Positions 16,370 through 27,085 of a DNA stretch of 64,000 nucleotides are shown here, in pieces. The notes under the pieces are model-generated. The model made no database searches. It had not been told where the DNA came from and saw nothing but the letters and a program-made list of their open reading frames with translations. The translations under genes were made by a program, and so were the position numbers. Each line of letters starts with the position of its first letter. Position 1 is the first letter of the stretch. Source of the DNA: Paraburkholderia hospita (GTDB taxonomy: Bacteria; Pseudomonadota; Gammaproteobacteria; Burkholderiales; Burkholderiaceae); contig NZ_CP026106.1 in the NCBI RefSeq assembly GCF_002902965.1, positions 2,914,001-2,978,000 of the forward strand. The letters are read 5' to 3'.

Positions 16370-17971
16370 TCAGATTTCGCGCTTGAGCTTGTCGGCAAGC
16401 TTCAGCGACAGCGCCGCGATCGTCAGCGTGCAGTTCACCGACGCCGCGCCCGGCATCACGCCGCTGCTCGCAATGAACAGATTCGGGTGATCGTGCGTGC
16501 GGCAGTCGGCATCGACGACGGAACTGGCGGCGTCGTTGCCCATGATCGTCGTGCCCATGATGTGATTGTTCGGCGCGAAGGTATCGTCGAACGAAACCTC
16601 GGTGCCGCCGAACAATCCGGCAATCTGTGCATAGAGTTCATGCGTGTGCGCGGCGCTTTTCTTCACGTAATCGTTGATCGAGTAGTAGATCTCGGGCTGC
16701 GCAATGCCGAGCGCGTCCTTGTGATCGGCGGAAGGCACGATGCGGTTCTGCGGCTCGGGCAGATGCTCGTGAAAACTGTTGATGGTCACCATGCGCGCGG
16801 CGCGGTCGCGAATCTGCCGGTCCAGCTCGGCGCCCGTCAGCCCGCCTTTGAGCAGCGCCGATGTAATCGCCATGGTCGGCACACCGTTCGATACATGCAG
16901 CTTCTTCGACGCGTACTCCGAGCGGAACGCGCCGTCGCGGAAGTTCACCACCGACGTCATCTCCATCGGCCCGCGCCCCGGCCACAACGATTCGTTCGCG
17001 AGAAACGTGACGCCCGTGCCGGGATGGTCCATCAGGTTACGTCCGACCTGATCGGAGCTGTTGCCGATGCCGTGCGGGAACGTGTCCGAAGTCGACATCA
17101 ACATCAGCTTGGGCGTCTCGATGCCGTTCGCCGCGAGCACGAACAGCTTGCCCGTCACGCGCGTGCTGTTGCCGTTCGGGTCCTTGTAGTGAACGGCCGT
17201 GATGAGCCCTTTGTTGTCCGCCTCGACGCGGTAGACGACGGCCTGCGCAATCAGCTTCGCGCCCGCGCGTTCGGCCTTGTCGGCGTGCACGATGCCGTTG
17301 TACATCGCGCCGATCGGACAGATCGGCATGCAGTTGTTGTTGCCGCAGCAGGTGGGGCGCGCGTCGTACGGACGGCTGTTGCGCGCGACGGGCTCGGGCA
17401 CGACCTTGAAGCCGTTCGCGTTGAGCACGACGGAAAAACGCTGGTCCATGTACGACAGCGGCAAGGCTGTCATCGGATAAGGCTTCGAGCGCGGCGAGCC
17501 GAGATCGACGGTTGCGTCGGGGCCGGACACGCCCAGTTGCACTTCGGCGGCGTAGTACCACGGTTCGAGCGTTTCATACGGATAAGGCCAGTCGCGGCCC
17601 ACGCCGTACAGCTTCTTCAGTTGAAAGTCCGACGGCAGCAGACGCCACGTCGCAGCCGCCCAATGCCAGGTGGTGCCGCCGACGAGCCGCACATACTGCG
17701 AGTCATACGGATAGTCGCCCTTCTGGATCAGATAGTTGTTGGCGGGCGAGTACTGCGGATGCGGCGCGTAAGGCGTCGACGGATACGGCGTCGCGAAGTC
17801 CGATTTTGCAGGCGAATTGCGGAAGTTCTCGACGATCTGCCCGCGCTGCAGACGCGGCCCCGCTTCGAGCAGGATCACCGAGGCGCCCGCGAGCGCCATC
17901 TGATGCGCGACGAGACTGCCCGCGACGCCCGAGCCGACTACGACGACGTCGGCGGAATTTGCGTTTGCCAT
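16370..17971 (-). CDS. GMC oxidoreductase, FAD catalytic subunit (FAD-glucose-dehydrogenase-like)
   Basis: 533 residues: FAD-binding 'GSGVAG' (13-18) in the N-terminal Rossmann segment, 'GGTTWHW' (98-104), and C-terminal 'NNHIMGTTIMG' with the following 'DHPNLF' segment of the active site. Cys208, Cys209, Cys214 and Cys218 ('CCGNNNCMPIC') have the spacing of the [3Fe-4S] ligands of Burkholderia cepacia FAD-dependent glucose dehydrogenase, and the surrounding sequence closely resembles that enzyme as I recall it. Oxidises a sugar or polyol in the periplasm, with electrons passing to the tri-haem cytochrome. The exact substrate (glucose, sorbitol or gluconate) is inferred, not shown. Confidence 0.88.
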   Translation of the reverse strand: MANANSADVVVVGSGVAGSLVAHQMALAGASVILLEAGPRLQRGQIVENFRNSPAKSDFATPYPSTPYAPHPQYSPANNYLIQKGDYPYDSQYVRLVGGTTWHWAAATWRLLPSDFQLKKLYGVGRDWPYPYETLEPWYYAAEVQLGVSGPDATVDLGSPRSKPYPMTALPLSYMDQRFSVVLNANGFKVVPEPVARNSRPYDARPTCCGNNNCMPICPIGAMYNGIVHADKAERAGAKLIAQAVVYRVEADNKGLITAVHYKDPNGNSTRVTGKLFVLAANGIETPKLMLMSTSDTFPHGIGNSSDQVGRNLMDHPGTGVTFLANESLWPGRGPMEMTSVVNFRDGAFRSEYASKKLHVSNGVPTMAITSALLKGGLTGAELDRQIRDRAARMVTINSFHEHLPEPQNRIVPSADHKDALGIAQPEIYYSINDYVKKSAAHTHELYAQIAGLFGGTEVSFDDTFAPNNHIMGTTIMGNDAASSVVDADCRTHDHPNLFIASSGVMPGAASVNCTLTIAALSLKLADKLKREI

Positions 17972-18088
17972 GCTTGCCTCTGCGGTGCCCTCTTATTTGT
18001 CTGCTGGCTTATGTCTGCTGTTTGTTCTTTCGCAAGCTCCACGCGCGAATGCAGTGAGACGCGCACGCGCGACGTCACGCGCAGCGGC

Positions 18089-18664
18089 TTACGCATTCGC
18101 CGGCTTGTGTGCCCAGTAAAACGGCACGTCGCGACAGTACGACGGGATCGTCAGGATGTCTTTGACGGGTTCGAACATCAGTGCGCGTTCGAACGCGATG
18201 ACCTGCACATTCGGCATGTCGCCGACGAGGCCGAGATACCACGCGCGCGTGATCGCGCTGACGGTCCTCGCGAGCTGCGGCTGGTCGGCCTGCAAGGCCT
18301 GCGTGACGATGTCCGACGGCACGCCGCCATGCGTCTGCAGCCAGGTGTTGAGCGCGGCGACGTTCTGCGTGAACTGGCCGTCCGCTCTGGACAACGCGTC
18401 ATACGCGCGTTTGCCGTGCAGCGGGTCGAAGCTGGTGTGTCCTGTGAGCTTGCTGGAGAGCGCGATGAATGCGTCGATGCCGCCGCCTGCGGGCGGCGGC
18501 GTGTCGGCGAAGGCAGGCGAAATGCCTACGATGCCGGGCGCTGCGCCCGCTGCACCATAGCGCGCCGCCGACGCAAACGCGAGGCCGGCAGCCGAAGCGA
18601 ACGCGCCGAGCAGCCACGCACGGCGGCGCGGCGAGCGCGCAGCGTGTCGATCAACATCTGTCAT
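18089..18664 (-). CDS. Small (hitch-hiker) subunit of the sugar dehydrogenase complex
   Basis: 191 residues. The N-terminus has a twin-arginine type signal ('RSPRRRAWLLGAFASAAGLA'), and the body matches the small subunits of FAD-glucose, fructose and sorbitol dehydrogenases. In that family this subunit carries the Tat signal and exports the folded flavoprotein with it. The GMC subunit here has no signal of its own, in keeping with this role. The start at 18664 fits the Tat signal; the much longer open frame upstream is not expected to be translated. First gene of the three-gene operon. Confidence 0.87.
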   Translation of the reverse strand: MTDVDRHAARSPRRRAWLLGAFASAAGLAFASAARYGAAGAAPGIVGISPAFADTPPPAGGGIDAFIALSSKLTGHTSFDPLHGKRAYDALSRADGQFTQNVAALNTWLQTHGGVPSDIVTQALQADQPQLARTVSAITRAWYLGLVGDMPNVQVIAFERALMFEPVKDILTIPSYCRDVPFYWAHKPANA

Positions 18665-19039
18665 GGGGGCTCCAGATGATGTGTGTATTCGCCCGGCTCG
18701 CGCCGCGTCCGGCTGTTGGCCGAACCATGCGTGCACGCCGGGCGTCCGCCCCAAAACTGGTCTTGCGCCGCTGTCTCGCGGTCTCTGATGTCCGGGCGCG
18801 GCAGGCGTTTCCTGCCGCCATTGCATGCTCGCCGTTCGCTGCGCGCGAGAACGAAGCAACGGGTGAAAGCCGCATGCAAGGCCACTGAGCAAAACTGCGG
18901 GAAAACTATAACGTCCCGGCACCCCTTTCGACAAATCATCCAGCATGCCCCCGGTAGAATCGCCGCAACCTTCACCACGACTTTCGAACATGCATCGAGA
19001 CATATCCATGTCACATCACGCTGCGAGGAGCGCGCGCCC
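18665..19039. other. Divergent intergenic region, no gene seen
   Basis: 375 bases between the divergent dehydrogenase operon and the DUF1345 gene. It must hold both promoters. Frames crossing it are GC-driven extensions of the neighbouring genes. An imperfect inverted pair CGGGA/TCCCG (around 18898-18920) flanks an AT-rich ACTATAA and is the only notable feature. Confidence 0.5.
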
Positions 19040-19690
19040 ATGACTGTCTATCCGCAGGTATTGCGCAACCGGCCGCGCATGGTCACGGGCTTCGTGCTCG
19101 GCGTGGTGGTCGGCGCGCTGCTCGCCAGCGCGCACATGCGCCCGATGATCCGCGTGCTCGTTTCGTGGGATGTCGCCGTATGGACCTATCTCGCGCTGAT
19201 GTGGCTGGAGATGGCACGCGCCGATCACGATCGCGTGCGCGACATTGCGCGGCGCGAAGACGAGAACGCGGGCGTCGTGCTCGCTATCGTTTGCCTCGCG
19301 ACGGTCGCGAGCGTTGCCGCCATCGTGCTGGAGCTTGCGTCGTCGAAAGGCAGCACGGGCGTGTCGCACTACATCGTGACGGGCGTCACGCTGATCGGCG
19401 CGTGGTTCCTGATACCGACCATCTTCACGCTGCACTACGCGCGCCTGTACTTCGCAACCGACATGCAGGAAACCGTGCTGAAGTTTCCCGACCACAAGCT
19501 CGATCCGAACTATTGGGACTTCCTGTATTTCTCGTTCACGATCGCCGTCGCATCGCAGACATCGGACGTCGTGCTGCGCTCACGCGAGGTACGCCGCGCG
19601 GCGCTCGCGCAGTCGGTGCTGTCGTTCTATTTCAACCTGGCCGTGCTCGGGCTGTGCATCAACATGGCAGCGGGTTTGCTCGGGTCATAG
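19040..19690 (+). CDS. DUF1345 family membrane protein
   Basis: 216 residues with four hydrophobic segments (about 15-33, 37-56, 80-103, 113-133) and a further one at the C-terminus. The conserved '[23 protein letters not shown]'-type region of DUF1345 is visible in the second half (Pro-Asn-Tyr-Trp-Asp-Phe then Phe-Thr). The start at 19040 has GAGGAG about 10 bases upstream. No function is known; the pore-like '[13 protein letters not shown]' stretch resembles ion-channel pore loops, but that is only suggestive. Confidence 0.82.
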   Translation: MTVYPQVLRNRPRMVTGFVLGVVVGALLASAHMRPMIRVLVSWDVAVWTYLALMWLEMARADHDRVRDIARREDENAGVVLAIVCLATVASVAAIVLELASSKGSTGVSHYIVTGVTLIGAWFLIPTIFTLHYARLYFATDMQETVLKFPDHKLDPNYWDFLYFSFTIAVASQTSDVVLRSREVRRAALAQSVLSFYFNLAVLGLCINMAAGLLGS

Positions 19691-20186
19691 CGCCCAACTC
19701 TGGCAAAACGAGGCGCGCGCGAAGTCCGCTCGAAGTCCTTTCTCAGCCGCGCGCCCCCGGCTATGGCAACATGGCATGTAACGGCCGCCGGACGACTCGC
19801 CCTAATTACACGTCTTCCTTTGGTTTCGCGGCATCATTCGTATGAACGACGCCGCCCCCGCATCTTTTTCGTCGTGCCGTACCAGGCTGCACCAGCCGTC
19901 CTTGCACGCATCTCGCCGTTTCAGTCCTGACCTTGCTGTATCGCGTTCTGGCATACCGCTTGCTCCTTCACCGCCTGTTGATCGAACCCGGACAGACGAC
20001 ATGCAGCGCCGTCGTAGACTCTTTGAACTGACGCGCCGCCTGTCGATCAATGAATGCACTACATTGAGCAGTACGCGCCGTCGCAGGACGCATCGCGCGG
20101 CATCCGGCTCTGAAGCCTAATAGGCGGTCGTGATCGCACGAATGTGCATCCACGCCGCAAAGCAGGACGAAATCTGGAAACGACCG
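19691..20186 (+). other. Long leader region before the glgE operon
   Basis: 496 bases without a convincing gene. It holds a sigma-54-like element (19949-19964). The frame that continues into glgE opens at a GTG at 20130, but nothing before 20187 looks like conserved protein. Confidence 0.5.
19949..19964 (+). promoter_or_regulatory. Sigma-54-like promoter element upstream of glgE
   Basis: TGGCATACCGCTTGCT has GG and GC exactly ten bases apart, as in -24/-12 promoters, with one change from the TGGCAC-N5-TTGC core. It lies about 220 bases before the glgE start. No enhancer site was identified, so this is a weak call. Confidence 0.3.
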
Positions 20187-23100
20187 ATGGAAGCTCCTCA
20201 CGCCTATGCGCCGCGGATTTACTTCGTTCATTCTCCCCTCGTCGGACGGCTGGATGCGTGGCCCGCGCAGTTCGAGCATGCCGCCGCGCTCGGCTTCGAT
20301 CATGTGCTGATCGGCGGGCTGTTCCAGCCGGGACAGGCCGGCCACGCGCAGATCGTCAGCGATCATGCGCGGCTGCATCCCGCGCTCGCTAGCACCGAGA
20401 GCGCGCACGACGTGCTGCAGCGCCTCGCCGAGACGGCGAGCCAGCATGGCCTGACGCTACTCGTCGATCTGGTGATCGACCGCGCCGCGGCCGACGGCCA
20501 TCTGTTCCGCGAGCATCGCGACTGGTTTCATCCGTTCGAGCCGGAAGAGGCGCGGCTCGATCCGCGCCACGCGCGTCACGAAGACAACGTCGCGTATGCG
20601 AACTTCAACGACGAGCACGCGGCCGCGCCGCTGCTCGACTGGTGGGCGCAGACGCTCGACGCGCTCGCGGATGCGGACATCGGCGGATTCCGCTTCGATT
20701 CTCCGCACCGCGTGCCCGCCTTCGCGTGGCGGCGGCTGCTCGATGCCGTGCGCGCGTCGCGCCATCCGTCCTCACGCTTTCTCGCCGCGACGCCCGGCCT
20801 CGTGCGCTCGGACGTCGCCGCGCTCGAAGGCGTGGGCTTCGACGCCGTGTTCTCGTCGTCGCGCTGGTGGGACTTCCGCGCGCCGTGGATGCTCGACGAG
20901 CATGCGCTGCTGACGCGTATCGCTTCGCCCGTCGCCTTTCCCGAAGCGCCGTACGGCACGCGGCTCGCGGCGGACCTCGAACATGTGCACGATTCCGCGA
21001 TCGTCGAGCGCGCGTATCGCCGCGCCTTGCTGACAGCTGTTTCGACGGGCACCGGCTGGATGATGCCGATGGGCTTCGAATACGGCATCGCCGAACCGAT
21101 CTCGCACACGCTCGGCGACGACGCCCACTACGCGAGCCTGCGCGGCGCGGCGCGCTTCGATCTCTCCGAGCGCGTGCGTCACGCGAATGCGATCGCACGC
21201 GACACCTGGTCGCTGCAAACCAATGGCGAGCTGCGTTCGCTGTCCGGCCCGGACACCCATGCCGCGATCCTCTTGCGCGGCGATCAGCGCGATTTGCGCG
21301 ACGCGGGCGAAGCCGTGATGGTCGCGATCAACCCGGAGCTGGGCACGCCCGTGCGCGTCGATCCCGCGCGCTTGCTCGACGGCGTGCCGGGCGGCTTCAC
21401 GCGCTTCGTGCCACTCGGCACCGACACGCGCGGCGCGCCGCAGCCGCTTGCCGCATTCACGCTCGCGCCGGGTGCGTGCCGCCTGTTCCGCGCGGTCGCC
21501 GAGAAACCGATCGTGCTCGCGCCGCCCATCGACAAAAAGAGCACCAAGACGTCGGGACACAAGAGCGTGCTCGATGCGATCGCGGGCTCGCGCGTCGCGA
21601 TCGAAAGCGTGTCGCCGGCCGTCGATCACGGTCGCTTCCCCGCCAAGCGCATTGTCGGCGAGCGCGTGCACATCACGGCAGCCGTGTTCGCCGAAGGTCA
21701 CGACAAGATCGCCGCCGCCGTGATCTGGCGCGCCGCCGATGAAACCGCCTGGCACGAAGCGCCGATGACGCCCGCGAAGCCCGCCGGCAACGACATCTGG
21801 GAAGCGCGCATTCCGCTCGAACGCATCGGGCGTCACGAATACACGGTGATTGCGTGGCGCGACGATTTCGCGTCGCTCGTCGATCACATGCAGAAAAAGC
21901 TGAAGGCGGATCAGTCGGTCGAACTCGAAGTCGAAGAGGCGAAGCATCTGTTCGCGCTTGCGCTGGCTGAGACGGAAACTACCGACGGCTCGCAACCGCA
22001 GCAACTAGAAGCGATCGTCAAGGAATTCATGAAAGCGGACACGGGCGAGCGCCTCGCGATCGTGCTGGCGCCCACGACGGCGGAAGCGTTCGCCGCCGCG
22101 CGTCACCGGCCAGGGCTGTCGCGCGATCCGATCGTGTATCGCATCGACGCCGAACGCGCGGGCGCGCGCTTTGGCAGCTGGTACGAGATCTTCCCGCGCT
22201 CGATGAGTGACGACGAACATCGGCACGGCAACTTCGACGACGTGATCGGCAAATTGCCGCGCATCCGCGACATGGGCTTCGACGTGCTGTACTTTCCGCC
22301 GATCCATCCCATCGGCATCGCCAACCGCAAGGGACGCAACAACACGTTGACGCCGGGCCCGGACGACCTGGGCAGCCCGTATGCGATCGGCGGCGAAGCG
22401 GGCGGCCACGACGCCGTGCATCCGCAGCTCGGCACGCTCGACGACTTCAAGCGCATGCTCGCCGCCGCGCACGACCACGGCCTCGAAATCGCGCTCGACT
22501 TCGCGATTCAATGCTCGCCCGACCACCCGTGGCTGAAGCAGCATCCAACCTGGTTCGCGTGGCGTCCCGACGGCACGCTGCGTTACGCGGAGAACCCGCC
22601 GAAGAAGTATCAGGACATCGTAAATCCTGACTTCTACGCGCACGACGCAAAGCCCGATTTATGGCTTTCGCTGCGCGACGTGATCCTGTTCTGGATCGAT
22701 GCGGGCGTGCGCATCTTCCGCGTCGACAATCCGCACACGAAGCCTTTCCCGTTCTGGGAATGGATGATCAACGACGTGCGCGTGCGGCATCCCGACGTGA
22801 TCTTCCTCGCCGAAGCGTTCACGCGTCCGCGCGTGATGGCGCGGCTCGCGAAGCTGGGCTTTTCGCAGTCGTACACGTACTTCACATGGCGCGAATCGAA
22901 GCGCGACTTCACCGAGTATCTGACGCAACTGACGCAAACCGATCTGCGCGAATTCTTCCGGCCGAACTTCTTTGTCAACACGCCGGACATTAACCCGCGT
23001 CATCTGCAGTCGCAAGGGCGTCCGGGCTTCCTGATTCGCGCCGCGCTCGCGACGATGCTGTCGGGACTCTGGGGCGTGTATAGCGGCTTCGAGCTGTGCG

Positions 23101-23630
23101 AAGCCGCCGCGCTGCCGAACAGCGAAGAGTATCTGGATTCGGAGAAGTATCAGATCCGCGCATGGGACTGGAACCGGCCCGGCAACATCGTGCGCGAGAT
23201 CACGGAACTGAACCGCATTCGCCGCACGAACCCGGCGCTGCACTCTCATCTGAATCTCACGTTCCTGCCCGCGCACAACGAGAGCATCCTGTTCTTTGAG
23301 AAGGCCACACCAGCGCGCGACAACGTGATCATCGTCGCGATCAATCTCGATCCGTATAACGAGCAGGGCGCGGATATCGAGTTGTCGTGGAGCACGTTCA
23401 ACGGCTGGGGCCTGCCCGATCACGGCGCCATCGACGTGATCGACCAGATGACGGGCGAGCGGTTTCAATGGCATGGCAGATGGCAACACGTGCGGCTCGA
23501 TCCCGGCACGCGGCCGTTCGCGATCTGGCGCATCGCGCCCGCGGCCGGCCTGCCGCGCGACGCTGTTCCCGATGAAAGCGACACGCATCGGGCCGCCCAC
23601 GACACGACATTCAATGAAGGTGCGATATGA
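20187..23630 (+). CDS. glgE: Alpha-1,4-glucan:maltose-1-phosphate maltosyltransferase, with extra N-terminal amylase-like domain
   Basis: Extends alpha-1,4-glucans with maltose 1-phosphate. The 1147-residue product is far longer than the roughly 660-residue GlgE of Mycobacterium or Streptomyces. The first ~450 residues form an additional GH13-like region (Asp and Glu motifs weak, 'HGLTLLVDLVIDRAA'). Then come the GlgE N-terminal beta-domain ('IESVSPAVDHGRFPAKR') and the catalytic barrel with 'YEIFPRSM', 'HPIGIANRKGRNN', nucleophile Asp847 in 'FRVDNPHTKPFPFW' and acid Glu in 'LAEAFTRP'. The start at 20187 is preferred to GTG 20130 or ATG 20142, but no ribosome site is strong. It overlaps treS by four bases (ATGA). 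Confidence 0.9.
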   Translation: MEAPHAYAPRIYFVHSPLVGRLDAWPAQFEHAAALGFDHVLIGGLFQPGQAGHAQIVSDHARLHPALASTESAHDVLQRLAETASQHGLTLLVDLVIDRAAADGHLFREHRDWFHPFEPEEARLDPRHARHEDNVAYANFNDEHAAAPLLDWWAQTLDALADADIGGFRFDSPHRVPAFAWRRLLDAVRASRHPSSRFLAATPGLVRSDVAALEGVGFDAVFSSSRWWDFRAPWMLDEHALLTRIASPVAFPEAPYGTRLAADLEHVHDSAIVERAYRRALLTAVSTGTGWMMPMGFEYGIAEPISHTLGDDAHYASLRGAARFDLSERVRHANAIARDTWSLQTNGELRSLSGPDTHAAILLRGDQRDLRDAGEAVMVAINPELGTPVRVDPARLLDGVPGGFTRFVPLGTDTRGAPQPLAAFTLAPGACRLFRAVAEKPIVLAPPIDKKSTKTSGHKSVLDAIAGSRVAIESVSPAVDHGRFPAKRIVGERVHITAAVFAEGHDKIAAAVIWRAADETAWHEAPMTPAKPAGNDIWEARIPLERIGRHEYTVIAWRDDFASLVDHMQKKLKADQSVELEVEEAKHLFALALAETETTDGSQPQQLEAIVKEFMKADTGERLAIVLAPTTAEAFAAARHRPGLSRDPIVYRIDAERAGARFGSWYEIFPRSMSDDEHRHGNFDDVIGKLPRIRDMGFDVLYFPPIHPIGIANRKGRNNTLTPGPDDLGSPYAIGGEAGGHDAVHPQLGTLDDFKRMLAAAHDHGLEIALDFAIQCSPDHPWLKQHPTWFAWRPDGTLRYAENPPKKYQDIVNPDFYAHDAKPDLWLSLRDVILFWIDAGVRIFRVDNPHTKPFPFWEWMINDVRVRHPDVIFLAEAFTRPRVMARLAKLGFSQSYTYFTWRESKRDFTEYLTQLTQTDLREFFRPNFFVNTPDINPRHLQSQGRPGFLIRAALATMLSGLWGVYSGFELCEAAALPNSEEYLDSEKYQIRAWDWNRPGNIVREITELNRIRRTNPALHSHLNLTFLPAHNESILFFEKATPARDNVIIVAINLDPYNEQGADIELSWSTFNGWGLPDHGAIDVIDQMTGERFQWHGRWQHVRLDPGTRPFAIWRIAPAAGLPRDAVPDESDTHRAAHDTTFNEGAI

Positions 23631-26600
23631 AACGTGACGATTCCGCCGAAAGCACGTCGCAGCATTTCACCGACACGACAGCCGAGGCCGTTCCAGCGAA
23701 GCCGCGCCCGTCGCGCCGCGCCAAGGTGTCGACGCTCGCCGACGATCCGCTCTGGTACAAGGACGCGATCATCTACCAGGTGCACATCAAGTCGTTCTTC
23801 GATGCGAACAACGACGGCGTCGGCGATTTCCCCGGCCTGATCGCGAAGCTCGACTACATCGCGGAACTCGGCGTCAGCGCGATCTGGCTGCTGCCGTTCT
23901 ATCCGTCGCCGCGCCGCGACGACGGCTACGACATCGCCGATTACAAGAGCGTGCACCCCGACTACGGCTCAATTGGCGACGTCAAACGCTTCATTCAGGA
24001 AGCGCACGCGCGCGGACTGCACGTGATCACCGAACTCGTCATCAACCACACGTCGGACCAGCACCCGTGGTTCCAGCGCGCGCGCCGCGCGAAGCCCGGC
24101 TCGAATCATCGCAACTACTACGTATGGTCCGACACGGACAAGAAGTATGAAAAGACACGCATCATCTTCATCGATACTGAACCGTCGAACTGGACGCATG
24201 ACCCCGTCGCAGGCCAGTACTACTGGCACCGCTTTTACGCGCACCAGCCCGACCTGAACTTCGACAATCCCGCTGTGTTGCGCGAAGTGCTGCAGGTGAT
24301 GCGCTTCTGGCTCGACCTGGGCATCGACGGGTTGCGGCTGGATGCCGTGCCGTATCTCGTCGAGCGCGAAGGCACGAACAACGAGAATCTGCCCGAAACG
24401 CACGCGATCCTGAAGAAGATTCGCGCGACCATCGACGCCGAGTATCCGAACCGGATGCTGCTCGCCGAAGCGAACCAGTGGCCGGAAGACGTGCAGGAAT
24501 ACTTCGGCAACGAAGACGAATGCCATATGGCGTTCCACTTCCCGCTAATGCCGCGCATCTACATGTCGATTGCGAGCGAAGACCGCTTCCCGATCACCGA
24601 CATCATGAAACAGACGCCGGATCTCCCCGAGACGAACCAATGGGCGATCTTCCTGCGCAATCACGATGAACTCACGCTCGAAATGGTCACGGACTCCGAG
24701 CGCGACTACTTGTGGAATACCTATGCGAGCGACCGGCGTGCGCGCCTGAACCTCGGTATCCGCCGACGCCTCGCGCCGCTGATGGAGCGCGACCGCCGCC
24801 GCATCGAGCTGATCAATTCGCTGCTGCTGTCGATGCCGGGCACGCCCGTCATCTACTACGGCGACGAACTCGGCATGGGCGACAACATTCACCTCGGCGA
24901 CCGCGACGGCGTGCGCACACCGATGCAATGGTCGTCGGACAGAAACGGCGGCTTCTCGCGCGCCGATCCCGAACAACTGGTGCTGCCGCCCGTGATGGGC
25001 TCGCTGTATGGCTTCGATGCCGTGAACGTCGAAGCGCAAAGCCGCGATCCGCACTCGCTGCTCAACTGGACGCGGCGCATGCTCGCGACGCGCCGCTCGA
25101 AGCACACGTTCGGGCGCGGCACGATCCGCTTCCTGAAGCCGAGCAACCGCAAGATTCTCGCGTATCTGCGCGAACTGCCCGGCCAGCCGCCCATTCTGTG
25201 CGTAGCGAACCTGTCGCGCGCGCCGCAGGCGGTCGAACTCGATCTGTCCGAATTCAACGGTGCAGTGCCCATCGAAATGACGGCGGATTCGGTGTTCCCC
25301 GCGATCGGGCAACTGACGTATCTGCTGACGTTCCCGCCGTACGGCTTCCTGTGGTTCCTTCTTTGCGAAGGCGGCGGCCGTCCGACATGGAGCCAGGCGC
25401 CGTCCGAACCACTGCCCGATTTCGTGACCATCGTGATCCGCGAAGGTCAGGCGGGCCCGACGCCAGAAAACGTGCGGCTGCTCGAATCGGAAGTGTTGCC
25501 GTCGTGGCTGGGACGCCGCAGATGGTATGCGTCGAAGGATCAGAAGCTGCATGCCGTGCGCCTCGCCGCGCTCACGACGATCCCCGAAGCGGGCTTCGCG
25601 TTCACGGAGATCGAAGCGGATGTCGGCAACCACACCGAGCGTTACGTGCTGCCGCTCGCGATCACGTGGGGCGCCGACACGACCACGCCGCTCTTCATGC
25701 AACTGGCGCTGGCGCGCGTGCGCCGCGGGCGCAACGTCGGCCATCTGACGGATGCGTTCGCGTTGCCGCAGTTCGCGTACGGCACGCTGCGCAAACTGCG
25801 CGAGCGCGCCGCCGTGGCGACTTTCCAGAAGAGCACGATCCATTTCATTCCGACCGACCGTTTCGCCGACCTCGATCTTGGCGATGCGCCGGAAATCCGC
25901 TGGCTCGCCGCCGAGCAAAGCAACAGCTCGCTCGTGATCGCCGACAAGATCGTCTTGAAGCTCGTGCGGCGCCTGTTGAAGGGCATGCACCCGGAAGCGG
26001 AAATGAGCCGCTATCTAACGCAGCTCGGCTATGCGAACACGGCGCCGCTGTATGGCGAAGTGGTGCGCGTCGATCCGGAGAACGTGCCGCATACGCTGTG
26101 TATCCTGCAAGGCTTCGTCGACAACCAGGGCGACGCGTGGAACTGGGCGCTCGACACGCTGCGCCGTTCGATCGACGAACTCGCGCTCGCCGTCGATGGC
26201 GCCAACAACGAGAACCAGGCGAACCAGGACCGCGTGAACGAGGAAGAGGCGACGGAAGGCTACGCGTCGTACATGGGCATCATCGGCAAGCGGCTCGGCG
26301 AGTTGCACGTCGCGCTCGCGACGCCTTCGGACAATCCGGCATTCGATCCCGAACTCGCTGACAGCAAGCAGGTGCAGGCGTGGATCGACGGCACGCAGAA
26401 ATTGCTTGCCAGCGCGCTCGAGCTGCTCGAGAAGAACGTCGATCAGCTCGGCGAAGATGCCGCACTGCTCGGCCGCAGCGTTCTCGACCGCAAGGACAAG
26501 CTGGTCGAAGCGGTGTCGAAGCTCGTGAAGCCCGACGCGCATGCGCTGCGCACGCGCATTCACGGCGACTTCCATCTCGGCCAGGTGCTCGTGGCGCAAG

Positions 26601-27085
26601 GCGACGCCTTCCTGATCGACTTCGAAGGCGAGCCGGCGCGCGAACTCGAAGAGCGCCGCGCGAAGTCCAGCCCGCTGCGCGACGTCGCGGGGCTGTTGCG
26701 TTCGCTGTCGTACGCGAGCGCCGCCGCGCAATCGACGATGGAAGCCGCGCCGCAGATGACGGCCGACCGCAAGCGCGCGCTGTTCGAGCGCTTCCGGGCC
26801 GCCGCTGCCGAGGCGTTCCTCACCGAGTACCGCGCGGCAACGCAAGCCGCGTCGCAACGGCTCGTCGCGCCGGAGCACGAACAGGCGTTGCTCGATCTGT
26901 TCCTGATCGAGAAAGCCGCCTATGAAATCCGCTACGAAGCGGCCAACCGGCCGGCATGGCTCGGCTTGCCGGTGCGCGGCCTCGCCGCGCTGACGAGCCG
27001 CCTGCTGGGCGACACGGGCGCAGCGCCGCATTCGCCGGCGGCTGCCTCGGCGCCTCCCGCAGCATCAGAGGGCGATTATGAGTGA
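23627..27085 (+). CDS. treS: Trehalose synthase - maltokinase fusion
   Basis: Interconverts trehalose and maltose, then phosphorylates maltose to maltose 1-phosphate for GlgE. 1152 residues. The TreS GH13 domain (about 40-600) has nucleophile Asp in '[12 protein letters not shown]', Glu in '[12 protein letters not shown]' and Asp in '[11 protein letters not shown]'. The C-terminal maltokinase domain (about 640-1115) has the kinase catalytic motif '[11 protein letters not shown]' and the metal site 'LIDFEGEP'. Fusion of the two enzymes allows direct hand-over of maltose. Overlaps glgE by four bases and glgB by eight. Confidence 0.95.
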   Translation: MKRDDSAESTSQHFTDTTAEAVPAKPRPSRRAKVSTLADDPLWYKDAIIYQVHIKSFFDANNDGVGDFPGLIAKLDYIAELGVSAIWLLPFYPSPRRDDGYDIADYKSVHPDYGSIGDVKRFIQEAHARGLHVITELVINHTSDQHPWFQRARRAKPGSNHRNYYVWSDTDKKYEKTRIIFIDTEPSNWTHDPVAGQYYWHRFYAHQPDLNFDNPAVLREVLQVMRFWLDLGIDGLRLDAVPYLVEREGTNNENLPETHAILKKIRATIDAEYPNRMLLAEANQWPEDVQEYFGNEDECHMAFHFPLMPRIYMSIASEDRFPITDIMKQTPDLPETNQWAIFLRNHDELTLEMVTDSERDYLWNTYASDRRARLNLGIRRRLAPLMERDRRRIELINSLLLSMPGTPVIYYGDELGMGDNIHLGDRDGVRTPMQWSSDRNGGFSRADPEQLVLPPVMGSLYGFDAVNVEAQSRDPHSLLNWTRRMLATRRSKHTFGRGTIRFLKPSNRKILAYLRELPGQPPILCVANLSRAPQAVELDLSEFNGAVPIEMTADSVFPAIGQLTYLLTFPPYGFLWFLLCEGGGRPTWSQAPSEPLPDFVTIVIREGQAGPTPENVRLLESEVLPSWLGRRRWYASKDQKLHAVRLAALTTIPEAGFAFTEIEADVGNHTERYVLPLAITWGADTTTPLFMQLALARVRRGRNVGHLTDAFALPQFAYGTLRKLRERAAVATFQKSTIHFIPTDRFADLDLGDAPEIRWLAAEQSNSSLVIADKIVLKLVRRLLKGMHPEAEMSRYLTQLGYANTAPLYGEVVRVDPENVPHTLCILQGFVDNQGDAWNWALDTLRRSIDELALAVDGANNENQANQDRVNEEEATEGYASYMGIIGKRLGELHVALATPSDNPAFDPELADSKQVQAWIDGTQKLLASALELLEKNVDQLGEDAALLGRSVLDRKDKLVEAVSKLVKPDAHALRTRIHGDFHLGQVLVAQGDAFLIDFEGEPARELEERRAKSSPLRDVAGLLRSLSYASAAAQSTMEAAPQMTADRKRALFERFRAAAAEAFLTEYRAATQAASQRLVAPEHEQALLDLFLIEKAAYEIRYEAANRPAWLGLPVRGLAALTSRLLGDTGAAPHSPAAASAPPAASEGDYE

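Noticed and set aside
16283..18679. Long plus-strand open frame opposite the dehydrogenase genes (798 codons)
   Set aside because: Antisense shadow of high-GC genes: Arg/His/Val/Asp-rich with no domain, while the other strand encodes clear cytochrome, GMC and small subunits.
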